Assembly (NCBI GenBank): GCA_013298775.1
Contig: JAAFIV010000021.1
Location: 22,760-86,759 of the forward strand
Length of the DNA: 64,000 nucleotides
Source of the DNA: Ignavibacteria bacterium
GTDB taxonomy: Bacteria; Bacteroidota; Ignavibacteria; Kapaibacteriales; UBA4661
Reading direction: 5' to 3'
The position numbers and the translations under genes are program-made. Positions 43,453-52,141 of this stretch are shown one piece after another (position 1 is the first letter of the stretch; each line of letters begins with the position of its first letter). Under the pieces are notes generated by a model. It had not been told where the DNA came from and searched no databases. It worked only from the letters and a program-made list of their open reading frames with translations.

Positions 43453-45594
43453 TTATTTGCCAACATGAACCAAAGGAAATGACACAATAAACGTCGCTCC
43501 GTGTTGTACTTCCGACTCGCACCATACCTTACCTTTCATTTCCTCAACCATTTTTTTTACAATGCTGAGTCCCAGACCGGTGCTATGCTCGCCACCTGTT
43601 GGTTTGGAAGATAAACGGGAGAATTTTCCAAAGAGTTTTGTCATATCGTCGGCACTAATTCCTTCTCCTTCGTCCTGAACTTCAATGCGGAGATTGCGTT
43701 GATGAGCGTTTGCGACATTCGGCATTGTCAGGTTTCCATTTTCCTGAGACGCATGACCAATAGCTTTTACCGGATGCTCCTCTGCCGTTTGAACAGCTTG
43801 TATTCGCACAAACACTTGTTTTCCATGCGGCGAGTATTTTACCGCGTTGGAAAGAAGATTATCCATAATTTGAAAGCATGCTTGCTCGTCGGCAAGTATC
43901 AATGCGCTTTCGGCGGTATTCTCGAAATGAATTGCAATATTTTTGAGCGATGCTTGCTGCTGATGCTGCTCAACACAGGATTCTACCAAGTTTGCAATAT
44001 CCAGCTCAATCATCGAAAAGCGCATGCCACCTTCTTCAAGCCTGTTCAAATCAAGGACATTAGTGACAAGGTGAAACATTTTGTTGGAAGTAAGAACAAT
44101 TTGCTCTGCCGTGTGAGAAACCTTCGGACCCTGAACCAGTTCGTACTGAATAAGTTCGGCAAGCCCACGCACCGCACCAATAGGGTTTTTCAGGTCGTGC
44201 GACACAATTTCCATGAGTTCCGTTTTTTCTTGGGTCAAATTCGATAGAAGCGAATTGCGCTCCACGAGAACGGTATTATTCATTTCAATTTCCAACGCCT
44301 GATGCTCCAGAATCTTCTGTTGGCGGGTGATTTCACTATTTGCGCGGCGTTCGGTGCGGATATTGCGAAACAGCAGAAGCGCAATACTTATCAGCAAAAC
44401 TATTCCGAGAACCAGCATAATTCCTACGATTTGCTGGCGTTCTTGCGTGCTGCGGAGTGCGTCAATATCGCTTTGTTGCTTTGCTAATTCGTACTTTGCT
44501 CCAAGTCGCTCAATTTCTTGCCGCTCTGATTGGCGCACTAATGAGTCCGCCGCTTCTATCTGCAAGGCTTGAAAATACGCCACTTGCCGGTAGTCTTTCA
44601 CAGTAGTGTACACAAACGCCAGTTCTCGTGCCGCCTCGCGAATATGCACCTGCGCTTGAAGAACTTGCGCTCTGCGTAATCCTTCTTCCAAACAAGAGAC
44701 AGCAGAATCAAGGTTTTGCAAGCCTTTGTAGGCTTTTCCTTTTTGAATATAGCTCATCGTTACAATGTCTTCATTGTACAATGAAGAATCTGTAATAGAA
44801 ACATCCGCATCAAAAAATGCTTGAAGAGCTGATGAATAGTCGCTTGCAGCCAAGTATGCTTGCCCAGTAGCAAGTAAATTAGCGGCTTTCCATGAGCGAT
44901 TATCGCTTGAAATGTTGTATTGCCGCGATTGCTTAAAAAGGCGCACCGCCGAAAGGAAATCTTTTTCTAATTGCGCAATTTCACCTAACCGAAAATAGCC
45001 GTAGTACAGACCCGATATGTTATTCAACTCCGTGAACATCTTCAGCGATTGCTCGACATATTTCTTTGCAAGGTCGTAGTCGCCACGATATTTATACACA
45101 TCGCCAATGTTATTCAGCGCGTAGCCAAGTTCTGCACGGTAGCCTTGTTTTTCTGCAATTTCTTTTGCCTGTTGAAAAAACATCATTGCTTTCTCGTAAT
45201 CACCTACGTTTCGGTAAATGATACCAATAAAATTGCAATTTTCTGCCCGAACACGTGGATAGCCTAAATTTGCGACAAGCTGCGCCCCTTCTTGTGCGTA
45301 CTGCATTGCAAGCAAGAAATTGATGCCTCTGTACGACCACGCAAGAGCATTCAGCATGGCTACTTTGGTGGTGTCTGTGGCTTGAGGAAGTTTGGGTAAT
45401 AATGAGTCTTCGAGAGCATTACGTTCAGAGGGCAAACGCGCCTCGTGATGCCGCTTTTCAAGGATATTGTATTGAGAAAATACAGCAGTTGAGCAAAAAA
45501 ACAGAACAAAAAAAAGAGCAAGGAAAACCGCATATAAGCTACCAACGCTTCTTTGCCAGACATGGTTACAAGTATCAACACTATTATCTTTCAC
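43453..45594 (-). CDS. TPR-type sensor histidine kinase with a mobile element at its 5' end
   Basis: About 713 residues if it starts at the GTG at 45594; there is no in-frame ATG before the signal-peptide-like segment LYAVFLALFFVLFFCSTAVFSQ. The frame stays open upstream to 45924, but that part is read through a mobile element (45595-45725). Domains: TPR (about 60-330), a membrane helix (about 370-392), a coiled coil, HisKA with MEIVSHDLKNPIGAVRGLAEL (His near 465) and HATPase with DNLLSNAVKYSP, DEGEGIS and GEHSTGLGLSIVKKMVEEMKG. An extra segment of about 30 residues (VQTAEEHPVKAIGHASQENG and on) is inserted between the N- and G1-boxes. The start is uncertain and the gene may have lost its original leader. 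Confidence 0.88.
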   Translation of the reverse strand: MKDNSVDTCNHVWQRSVGSLYAVFLALFFVLFFCSTAVFSQYNILEKRHHEARLPSERNALEDSLLPKLPQATDTTKVAMLNALAWSYRGINFLLAMQYAQEGAQLVANLGYPRVRAENCNFIGIIYRNVGDYEKAMMFFQQAKEIAEKQGYRAELGYALNNIGDVYKYRGDYDLAKKYVEQSLKMFTELNNISGLYYGYFRLGEIAQLEKDFLSAVRLFKQSRQYNISSDNRSWKAANLLATGQAYLAASDYSSALQAFFDADVSITDSSLYNEDIVTMSYIQKGKAYKGLQNLDSAVSCLEEGLRRAQVLQAQVHIREAARELAFVYTTVKDYRQVAYFQALQIEAADSLVRQSERQEIERLGAKYELAKQQSDIDALRSTQERQQIVGIMLVLGIVLLISIALLLFRNIRTERRANSEITRQQKILEHQALEIEMNNTVLVERNSLLSNLTQEKTELMEIVSHDLKNPIGAVRGLAELIQYELVQGPKVSHTAEQIVLTSNKMFHLVTNVLDLNRLEEGGMRFSMIELDIANLVESCVEQHQQQASLKNIAIHFENTAESALILADEQACFQIMDNLLSNAVKYSPHGKQVFVRIQAVQTAEEHPVKAIGHASQENGNLTMPNVANAHQRNLRIEVQDEGEGISADDMTKLFGKFSRLSSKPTGGEHSTGLGLSIVKKMVEEMKGKVWCESEVQHGATFIVSFPLVHVGK

Positions 45595-45725
45595 TAGTAG
45601 TCCGTCAAACAAATGTTTAGCGTCTTGTGGCGCAGACAAGAGTGTCTGCGCTACCGCACAATACTGGCTTCGGTAGCACAGACACTCTTGTCTGTGCCTC
45701 TTCAAATACATTTGACAGACTACTA
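45595..45725. mobile_element. 131-bp element with TAGTAGTCCGTCAAA ends
   Basis: The ends TAGTAGTCCGTCAAA and (reversed) TAGTAGTCTGTCAAA differ by one base. The interior is the palindrome GGCGCAGACAAGAGTGTCTG with inverted partner CAGACACTCTTGTCTGTGCC around CTACCG...CGGTAG. Partial copies lie at 15712, 23948-24272 and right beside it at 45727-45812. It abuts the likely GTG start of the kinase gene. Confidence 0.88.
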
Positions 45726-45726
45726 G

Positions 45727-45812
45727 GCAGACAAGAGTGTCTGCCCTACCGAAGCCAGTCTTTCTCTCAGGTATCGCGGACACTCTTGTCTGCGCCTCAA
45801 GAGATTCATGCC
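45727..45812. repeat. Second GACAAGAGTG-type palindrome next to the 131-bp element
   Basis: GGCAGACAAGAGTGTCTGCC and GGACACTCTTGTCTGCGCC are inverted, matching the interior of 45595-45725 without its ends. With that element it fills most of the 330-bp gap 45595-45924. Confidence 0.75.
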
Positions 45813-45924
45813 TTATATGCACAACCGTATCGTTGTTTTTCAAAGGATAATATGACCCCAACGATGACTGCATAGCGTGTAGAAATGAAGATTTGAAGCG
45901 GTGTCTGAAGAATGGTGCGTACAA

Positions 45925-46623
45925 TTATTTCTCAAACTTCTTGCCGACGATGAACCACGTGTGCTGTGTGTCCCAAAGCAATTCAATGGATTTGTACTTG
46001 CATTCTTGCAGCAATGCCGTGTACTCTTGGGAAACACTATTTCCATTGTCGCAGCGAGGAAGAAGGTGTGCAAGTACTGTTGTGCCTTTTTGTGGAATTT
46101 CCAATGCCACGCCAAGCCCCGTACCTTCTTGGTTGTGTTTAGGTGTCAAGGATATTACGCCATTAACATCCATCAAATTTGGAACATTCTTTTTACCGTA
46201 GAACTCCGATAAACGCACGCTGGGCAGCAAAATGGAGGTAACATCTTTCCATTCGCCATCGTCTTGGACAATATACATTTTCGTTACACTTTTCACGCAT
46301 CCAGAGCCGCCACCATTGTCTTCCACCACTTGATACGCGAAATGCTGTGTCCCATCTTCGTTGATAAACATTTTGAAGACAGTTGATGTCGTTTGCAAAG
46401 CAGTCTCGGTTTTGGTTGCACTGGCTACGCGGACATAATAATTTTTTGTATCAACAAGAACGGCGTTGTCTGGTGCGCTTTGCAGCGATACTTGCCCGCG
46501 CTTGTGGGGAAATTTTTCAAACCAATCAGCAATGGTTTGTGCAGAAACAGCACAGTAATTACCCAGGAGAAAAACAACCTGCAAGGTAAGTATTGATGCG
46601 GTATGAGAGAAAAATGATTTCAT
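45925..46623 (-). CDS. Secreted protein of unknown function
   Basis: A 232-residue exported protein with signal peptide MKSFFSHTASILTLQVVFLLGNYCAVSAQ. The mature part contains YYVRVASATKTETALQTTSTVFKMFINEDGTQHFAYQVVEDNGGGSGCVKSVTKMYIVQDDGEWKDVT, and two further cysteines occur late (LLPRCDNG, LLQECKYKS). I recognise no family. It has the same orientation as the kinases downstream, but 330 bp of mobile-element DNA lies between, so shared transcription is doubtful. Confidence 0.8.
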   Translation of the reverse strand: MKSFFSHTASILTLQVVFLLGNYCAVSAQTIADWFEKFPHKRGQVSLQSAPDNAVLVDTKNYYVRVASATKTETALQTTSTVFKMFINEDGTQHFAYQVVEDNGGGSGCVKSVTKMYIVQDDGEWKDVTSILLPSVRLSEFYGKKNVPNLMDVNGVISLTPKHNQEGTGLGVALEIPQKGTTVLAHLLPRCDNGNSVSQEYTALLQECKYKSIELLWDTQHTWFIVGKKFEK

Positions 46624-46728
46624 AGGATTGAAAAAATTGAAACAATGGTATTTTCAAATGTACGACGTTGCGGTTGCTTGCTCACATTTTCCAGTATTCT
46701 TGAGTAATGTAAGAATTATGTGACGATT

Positions 46729-46820
46729 ATTGGAACGCGGATTTGAGGACTCAAGAGGACTGTGAGGATGGAAAAAAGTCCTCAAAATCCTGAGAGTCTG
46801 GGCTTCATCAGCGTTCCAAT
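46729..46820. repeat. Inverted repeat ATTGGAACGC / GCGTTCCAAT
   Basis: Perfect 10-bp outer arms 92 bp apart enclose smaller inverted pieces (GAGGACTCAAGAGGACT, AGTCCTCAAAATCCTGAGAGTC). It lies in the 225-bp gap between two secreted-protein genes. It resembles the other small palindromic elements but I saw no second copy. Confidence 0.65.
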
Positions 46821-46848
46821 CATGACTACTTCATTTGAGAATCATATA

Positions 46849-47763
46849 CTAAAATTGTAGCAAAATTGGAACAAGAATCGTCTCATCCTTCGTTGCAGAG
46901 CGGGTTGCACGGCGATTGAGCAACGTTACGGATAAGCGAATGCCCAAAGTGCCACGCAATGTTTTTCCTTTCAGCATCGTTTTGGGCAATTTCCCCAACA
47001 CAACATTCACAAGAAAAAGCCCGTCATTGAAAAAGCCTGAACATGTGATGTTTGCTGGCTTTATTGCTTGTGTACGTGCGATGTCTGTTTTTCCTGCAGT
47101 TTCAAAGGTAAGCTCAGTCTTTGCCGCGTCAATGCTTGGTTCTGCTACTTGCAAATCATCCACAAGTGCCGTGATTACTTTCTCTGCTTGTGTATCAATG
47201 GGTTTGGCAAAATCTACTTTGATGTTCCGCACGGTGAATGCGCATTCGCTCGTAGGGCTAGATTTTGTGCGGCTTGTAAGCTCAGTTTTTATCTGTGAAA
47301 GAACAAAATCGGGCGGCGTTTGCTCTGGTTCAATCGTTTGTTTCCACAAGAGCGTTTTTTCTTTCTTGCCATCGTCTTGCATGCGCAGAATCTCCACCTC
47401 AACTTTACGAGCATAGCCCGGAACTCGCATCATTTCTTGCTTTGGAAGATATGGCATTTCAATTTTTGTATCGCCGAGAAATTTTATGCTCACCAGTAAT
47501 TCTTTTGCTGGAATGGTTGATTCTGCTGCGATTTCTGCCGAAAAAACTATCGGTACTCCAAAGAAAAGTTTCGTGGATGCAAGATTTTGTACAGCTTTTG
47601 GAGCAAGTGTTTCCAATGGTTGCTGGGCAGAATACTGAGCAGAATGCTGGGCAGAATGCTGAGCAAAAACAGATGAGGAATTTCCCTTTTTCATCTGCGG
47701 AGCAAGGGACAGAAGTAGCCCAAAGACAAGAGACCACCAGCATACGGAAAGCAATTGTTTCAT
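46849..47763 (-). CDS. Secreted protein of unknown function with SAQ repeats
   Basis: A 304-residue exported protein from the ATG at 47763 (the preceding TTG is rejected). The signal-peptide-like N-terminus is MKQLLSVCWWSLVFGLLLSLAP. It is followed by a short HSAQHSAQYSAQQ repeat (about 36-48), encoded by near-identical 12-15-bp units. The body is beta-rich (LVSIKFLGDTKIEMPYLPKQEMMRVPGYARKVEVEILRMQDDGKKEKTLLWKQTIE) with no motif I know. It is followed by a palindrome (46729-46820) and preceded by a mobile element (47787-47968). Confidence 0.75.
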   Translation of the reverse strand: MKQLLSVCWWSLVFGLLLSLAPQMKKGNSSSVFAQHSAQHSAQYSAQQPLETLAPKAVQNLASTKLFFGVPIVFSAEIAAESTIPAKELLVSIKFLGDTKIEMPYLPKQEMMRVPGYARKVEVEILRMQDDGKKEKTLLWKQTIEPEQTPPDFVLSQIKTELTSRTKSSPTSECAFTVRNIKVDFAKPIDTQAEKVITALVDDLQVAEPSIDAAKTELTFETAGKTDIARTQAIKPANITCSGFFNDGLFLVNVVLGKLPKTMLKGKTLRGTLGIRLSVTLLNRRATRSATKDETILVPILLQF

Positions 47764-47786
47764 CAATTATTCCCAAAACGTTGGAA

Positions 47787-47968
47787 TTGAAGTTTAGAGA
47801 AAATTCCGCGCCCCGCATAAAACCTTGCGTCCACGATTGCCCTCACCCAACCCTCTCCCAGAGGGAGAGGGCTTCAGAAACGTTTGATTTTCTTTGTCTT
47901 AGCTCCTTCTCCCTCTGGGAGAAGGCGGGGGATGAGGGCAAAAGCGCACGATTTTATCTAAACTTCAA
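47787..47968. mobile_element. 182-bp element with TTGAAGTTTAGAGAAAATT ends
   Basis: The left end TTGAAGTTTAGAGAAAATT and right inverse of TTGAAGTTTAGATAAAAT enclose the CCCTCTCCCAGAGGGAGAGGG / CTTCTCCCTCTGGGAGAAGG core. It is flanked by TTGGAA on both sides (47781-47786 and 47969-47974), a 5-6-bp duplication. It lies in the divergent 440-bp gap before the cystathionine beta-synthase gene. The rest of the gap is A/T-rich, with two copies of TTTGAATGTAGTTTTTTT just before that gene. Confidence 0.88.
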
Positions 47969-48202
47969 TTGGAAAGAAGTATGACGTTTATTCACGCAAA
48001 TATAGCAAAAAAGCCACTTCTACGGAAAAGATTCCGCACAAGAACATTCACGGTTGTTTGCTAATTATTTGAAATAAATCCGTAAATTAGTAGTCTTTAC
48101 AAATTTCGGCACGAAACGACGCAACGTGGCTCGTGTGTTCGGTTTTTTGAATGTAGTTTTTTTTTGAATGTAGTTTTTTTGAATTTTTTTGAAAGGCGCG
48201 AA

Positions 48203-49567
48203 ATGCAATACTTCAATTCGGTGATGGAAATGATAGGAAATACGCCCCTTGTACGCTTGAACAAAGTAACAGAGGGCATTCAAGCAACCGTCCTAGCGAA
48301 GATGGAAAGCCGCAATCCGGGCGGGTCGGTGAAAGACCGCATCGGAATTGCGATGATTGAAGCGGCAGAAAAAGAGGGACGCTTGCAGCCGGGCGGCTTG
48401 ATTGTTGAGCCGACAAGCGGCAACACGGGAATTGGTCTTGCACTCGCGGCACGTCTGCGCGGCTATAACTGCCTTTTTGTGATGACCGAAAAAGCCTCCA
48501 TTGAGCGTGTACGCTACCTTCGTGCCTTAGGTGCGGATGTGATGATTGTTCCATCTGCGGCAAAACAAAGTTCGCCAGAATATTACTTCAACACCGCAAA
48601 ACGTCTTGCAAGCGAGATTCCGGGCGCGATTATGCTCAATCAATACGATAATCCCGCAAACCCTGATGTACACTATCGTTCCACTGGACCCGAAATTTGG
48701 CGCGATACCGATGGCGAAGTAACGCACTTTATCGCTGGCATGGGTACAGGCGGCACCATTACTGGCACAGCGCGTTTTTTGAAAGAAAAAAATCCGAATA
48801 TCAAAATTATTGGCGCAGACCCGCTTGGTTCGTCCATTAAATCTTTCAAAGATACAGGTCGTTTGGTGGAATCGCTGCCGTATTTGGTCGAGGGCGTAGG
48901 ACAGGAGCGGATTCCGGGCAATCTTGGCTTGCCGCTTATTGATGAAATTTTGAATATTCCTGACAAAGAATCCTTTACAATGGCGCGTCGTTTGGTGCGC
49001 GAAGAAGGCATTTTCTGCGGTGGCTCGTCGGGTATGAACGTTGTTGCAGCCTTGCGTGTGGCGAAACTTTTGCCGAAAGAAGCCGTCGTTGTTGCAATCA
49101 TCTGCGATACGGGCGAGCGATACTTGACCAAGCACCATTCCGACGAGTGGCTGAAGCAAAACAAGCTGCTCGACGTTGATAAAATGACGCTCAAAATGCT
49201 CTTGGAAGAAAAACATTCCTCGAAAACCTTGCCACCACTGGTTTCGGCAAAACCAAACGCTTCGGTGAAAGACGTTCTCGACCTGATGAACAAATACGAG
49301 CTTTCCGCTCTTCCTGTGCTGGACGATGCGGGAAAGCCCGTCGGCAGCGTCCGCGAAAATCGCCTCATGGCAAAAGTGCTGGAAGACCGCAACGCGCTTG
49401 ATTCTGCGCTGGACGGCTTGATGGAATCCACCATGCCCGTTCTGGATGCGCAAAGCGATGTACGCGAGGCAATTGAGAAACTCCGCCAAGACCCCGCGCT
49501 GCTTGTCGGCGATTTCGGTCGCATTATCGGCGTTGTTTCTCGGCACGATGTGTTGCGATACGCCTAA
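48203..49567 (+). CDS. cbs: Cystathionine beta-synthase
   Basis: A 454-residue PLP enzyme that joins serine (or activated serine) and homocysteine to give cystathionine in transsulfuration. The start is the ATG at 48203 behind GAAAGG; the frame to 48164 runs through an A/T-rich direct repeat. The catalytic domain (about 5-325) has IGNTPLVRLN, the PLP lysine in ESRNPGGSVKDRIG (Lys44), EPTSGNTGIGLA and GMGTGGTITGTARFL. The C-terminal part (about 335-454) is a pair of CBS domains, as in eukaryotic-type enzymes (LVSAKPNASVKDVLDLMNKYELSALPVLDDAGKPVGSV). Bacterial cysteine synthases are shorter and lack these, so cystathionine beta-synthase is the better call. No partner gene for cystathionine lyase is adjacent. 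Confidence 0.92.
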   Translation: MQYFNSVMEMIGNTPLVRLNKVTEGIQATVLAKMESRNPGGSVKDRIGIAMIEAAEKEGRLQPGGLIVEPTSGNTGIGLALAARLRGYNCLFVMTEKASIERVRYLRALGADVMIVPSAAKQSSPEYYFNTAKRLASEIPGAIMLNQYDNPANPDVHYRSTGPEIWRDTDGEVTHFIAGMGTGGTITGTARFLKEKNPNIKIIGADPLGSSIKSFKDTGRLVESLPYLVEGVGQERIPGNLGLPLIDEILNIPDKESFTMARRLVREEGIFCGGSSGMNVVAALRVAKLLPKEAVVVAIICDTGERYLTKHHSDEWLKQNKLLDVDKMTLKMLLEEKHSSKTLPPLVSAKPNASVKDVLDLMNKYELSALPVLDDAGKPVGSVRENRLMAKVLEDRNALDSALDGLMESTMPVLDAQSDVREAIEKLRQDPALLVGDFGRIIGVVSRHDVLRYA

Positions 49568-49667
49568 GGGAAAGGATGAAGTTTGAAATATGAAGGATGA
49601 AGCATTGAAGCCGCTTCAATACTGACGATTGCGTGAGGCTCTCAATTCTTATTGAGGGTCTCACTTC

Positions 49668-49750
49668 CTTTCCAATGACTTCCTTTCCAATGACTTCCTT
49701 TCCAATGACTTCCTTTCCAATGACTTCCTTTCCAATGACTTCCTTTTCAA
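49668..49750 (+). repeat. 15-bp tandem array (TTCCTTTCCAATGAC)
   Basis: Five full copies of TTCCTTTCCAATGAC and a partial sixth, between the cystathionine beta-synthase and hydrolase genes. Just upstream (49632-49658) is a small hairpin, GAGGCTCTCAATTC / TATTGAGGGTCTC. Units on the minus strand read as a KSLER peptide repeat, but there is no sign of a gene. Confidence 0.93.
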
Positions 49751-49778
49751 TTCACCACCACGCTCCCTACAAATAATC

Positions 49779-50516
49779 ATGCTTTCCTTACAAACAAGAT
49801 TCCACGCGCTTTCCAGCTTGATGTTCCTTTGCGCAATGGCATTCACCCTCAGCGCGTGCCGTGCGCCAAGCGAACCCGCGCTCACGGCATTGAAATCAGA
49901 CGACCTCGTAGAAATCACAACCAATGCTGATTTTATCGCCCTTTCACCAAAAAATATGATGCCGAAAACAGGCTTTGTGTTTTATCCGGGCGGCTTTGTG
50001 GATGAACGCTCCTACGCGCCCTTGTGCCGCGATATTGCGGCGGCAGGGTTTTACGTTGCAATCGTGCCGCAGCCGCTTGGTTTGGCGGTTCTCGCACCAG
50101 AAAAAGGGAAAATTGTGCTAGATAAAAACAAGAACATCACCACCTGGGCGATTGGCGGTCATTCGCTCGGTGGCGCAATGGCGGCGCGGCTTGTGCATCA
50201 AGATTCTACGCTCTTTCGTGGCTTAGTCGTGTATGCGTCATACCCAGACGTTTCCAATGATTTATCCAAACGTACAGGTGTGAAAGTATTATCAATTTTC
50301 GGCAGCTTGGATGGCTTGGCAACGCCAGAAAAAATTGACGAAAATAAAAAATACTTGCCCGCTTCCACGCAATATCTGCGCTTGGAAGGCGGCAACCATG
50401 CGCAGTTTGGCAGCTACGGTACGCAAAATGGCGACAAAGAAGCTACGATGAGCGCGGCAGAGCAACAACGCCGTATTGCGGAGGCAACGATAGCATTTCT
50501 GCGGTCTTTGAAGTGA
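49779..50516 (+). CDS. Lipoprotein alpha/beta hydrolase
   Basis: A 245-residue lipoprotein; the signal ends at LSAC (Cys near 27). The hydrolase core has the oxyanion region GFVFYPGGFVDERSYAPLCRDIAAAGFYVAIVPQP, the nucleophile elbow GGHSLGGAMAA (Ser near 131), and GGNHAQFGSYG near the C-terminus, where the catalytic His is expected. The acid residue is probably in SIFGSLDGLA. The fold matches small dienelactone-hydrolase/Abhydrolase_5-like families. The substrate is unknown and its place is the periplasmic or outer face of a membrane. It stands between the tandem array and the MFS exporter. Confidence 0.85.
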   Translation: MLSLQTRFHALSSLMFLCAMAFTLSACRAPSEPALTALKSDDLVEITTNADFIALSPKNMMPKTGFVFYPGGFVDERSYAPLCRDIAAAGFYVAIVPQPLGLAVLAPEKGKIVLDKNKNITTWAIGGHSLGGAMAARLVHQDSTLFRGLVVYASYPDVSNDLSKRTGVKVLSIFGSLDGLATPEKIDENKKYLPASTQYLRLEGGNHAQFGSYGTQNGDKEATMSAAEQQRRIAEATIAFLRSLK

Positions 50517-50554
50517 TTGTTCTATCTCGCAAATGCTTCATAAAAGCATCAAAC

Positions 50555-50632
50555 AGTGGCACAGACATTCCTGTCTGTGATTCTCTCTTGAAAGTCTCAT
50601 CAAGACTCACAGACAAGAATGTCTGTACCACT
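50555..50632. repeat. AGTGGCACAGACATTC-core palindrome
   Basis: AGTGGCACAGACATTCCTGT and the inverse with ACAAGAATGTCTGTACCACT enclose a loop different from other copies. An IS4-type end remnant (TTTTGTCATGTAC, 50643-50655) follows on the right, while no clear left end is seen. It fills most of the 190-bp gap before the MFS gene. Confidence 0.75.
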
Positions 50633-50705
50633 ATTGAAGAAATTTTGTCATGTACTTGAGATATAAATTTACCACTTCAAGATAAGGCTCCATAAGGCTT
50701 TCACC

Positions 50706-51908
50706 ATGCCGAAACCACGCTTAGGTTTGATATTTTTCGTCGTTTTGCTGGATATTATCGGCTTTGCGATTTTGCTCCCCGTGCTACCATATTTTGCGCA
50801 GCGTTTGGGAGCAAGCCCGACGCAAGCTGGTATTCTGACTGGTTTGTACGCTCTTTGTCAGTTTGTGGGCGCACCAATTCTGGCGCGATTGTCGGATAGT
50901 TTGGGCAGAAAACCAATGTTCGTGTTAGATATTTGCGGGAATATCATCGGTTTTGTGATTATTGGTTTCGCCGACGCGCTCTGGATGTTCTTCGCAGCGA
51001 GGATTCTTGCGGGCTTGGTGTCGGCAAATATACCGATTGCCCAAGCGTACATTGCCGATATTACGAGCGAAGAAGAACGCTCGAAAGCACTGGGATTGCT
51101 GGGCGCAGCCTTTGGATGCGGCTTCACGATTGGTCCCGCAATTGGCGGTATTCTGCTGCGCTCTGGCGATTTTGCCGTGCCAGCGTTTTTATCTGCCGCG
51201 CTTGGCGTTATCAACCTTTGCGTTGTTCTTTTTTTGCTCCCAGAATCTCTCAGCCCAGAGAGGATGCGCCTTGCACGGGAGCGTAGCCTTGTTCCATCGG
51301 ATATGCTGGATTTGCCCCAACTCGCACAGATGCTTCGCGCCCCCAAAGTAGCGCGAATGCTGGTTGTGTGGTGCGGATTCAGTTTGGCATTTGCATTATT
51401 TCAACAAAATATCAGCCTTTTCAATAAACTGCATTTGCAGCTTTCAGCGCGAGAAACCTCCTACGTGTTTGCGTTTATCGGCATTGCCGTCGCGCTCACG
51501 CAAGGCGTGGTGCTGCGTCCGCTTACGGCGAAATTTCACGACGAAGAACTGCTGCGTATTGCCTTGCCGATAATGGCGTGTTCACTGGGTTTGTGGGCAT
51601 TTTCGCAGAATACCATCATGCTTCTCGCCGCGATTGCGCCGCTTTGTTTTTCGGCAAGTTTGTTGATTACCGTTGTGAATAGTCTTCTCACCAAAGCTGT
51701 TTCGAGCGACCAAACAGGCGGTATTATGGGCATTTCTGGCGCGATTGACAACAGCACCCGCTTCATAGCTGCCTTTGCGGGCGGTGCAATGATGGAGCGC
51801 GTTGGTACGTTTGCTCCGGGCGTACTTGCACTTGGCTTGATGCTCGGTATTATGCTGTGGTCAGCGTTGGTTATTAAACCGCAGCGTGGCGCAAATTTGT
51901 CCAAGTAA
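50706..51908 (+). CDS. MFS-type membrane exporter (TetA-like)
   Basis: A 400-residue transporter with 12 predicted helices. Motif A between helices 2 and 3 is ARLSDSLGRKPMFVLD, and the following GNIIGFVIIGFADALWMFFAARILAGLVSANIPIAQAYIADIT matches the TetA-like drug/proton antiporter group. The second-half motif is weak. A role in exporting a drug or metabolite is likely. The substrate is not evident, and homology to TetA does not by itself mean tetracycline resistance. The gene is alone between repeat-filled gaps, and its start ATG at 50706 has a weak ribosome binding site. Confidence 0.9.
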   Translation: MPKPRLGLIFFVVLLDIIGFAILLPVLPYFAQRLGASPTQAGILTGLYALCQFVGAPILARLSDSLGRKPMFVLDICGNIIGFVIIGFADALWMFFAARILAGLVSANIPIAQAYIADITSEEERSKALGLLGAAFGCGFTIGPAIGGILLRSGDFAVPAFLSAALGVINLCVVLFLLPESLSPERMRLARERSLVPSDMLDLPQLAQMLRAPKVARMLVVWCGFSLAFALFQQNISLFNKLHLQLSARETSYVFAFIGIAVALTQGVVLRPLTAKFHDEELLRIALPIMACSLGLWAFSQNTIMLLAAIAPLCFSASLLITVVNSLLTKAVSSDQTGGIMGISGAIDNSTRFIAAFAGGAMMERVGTFAPGVLALGLMLGIMLWSALVIKPQRGANLSK

Positions 51909-51934
51909 TGACGAACAAACTTATACTCGATAAC

Positions 51935-52099
51935 CTTTGTACACGACAAATTGTACACGACAAAACTTCTGAAAGGTCGGTAAAATCAGGCTTCAGTGGC
52001 TTGAGACATTCTTGTCGGTGTTTCTTACCTGAATCCCGCACTCATACGCACAGACAAGAATGTCTGTGCCACTATGAAAAGAGTCTTATCGTGTACAAA
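51935..52099. mobile_element. Diverged element with IS4-type CTTTGTACACGACAAA ends
   Basis: The left end carries the TGTACACGACAAA unit twice in tandem, and the right end is ATCGTGTACAAAT. The core AGTGGCTTGAGACATTCTTG / its inverse is at 51995-52073. The 9 bp outside (CTCGATAAC left, CCCGATAAT right) match at seven positions, as expected of an aged target duplication. It is the same family as 18572-18723. Confidence 0.75.
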
Positions 52100-52141
52100 T
52101 CCCGATAATTTCCAATTTCTTTGTTTTACAATTTTTTCTCT

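Noticed and set aside
48527..49546. Long minus-strand frames (283-339 codons) opposite cystathionine beta-synthase
   Set aside because: The sequences are low-complexity shadows with no domain; the plus-strand gene has unmistakable PLP and CBS motifs.
49661..49924. Minus-strand frame with KSLERKSLER repeats
   Set aside because: The peptide repeat is a by-product of the 15-bp DNA tandem array and the frame overlaps the hydrolase gene on the other strand.
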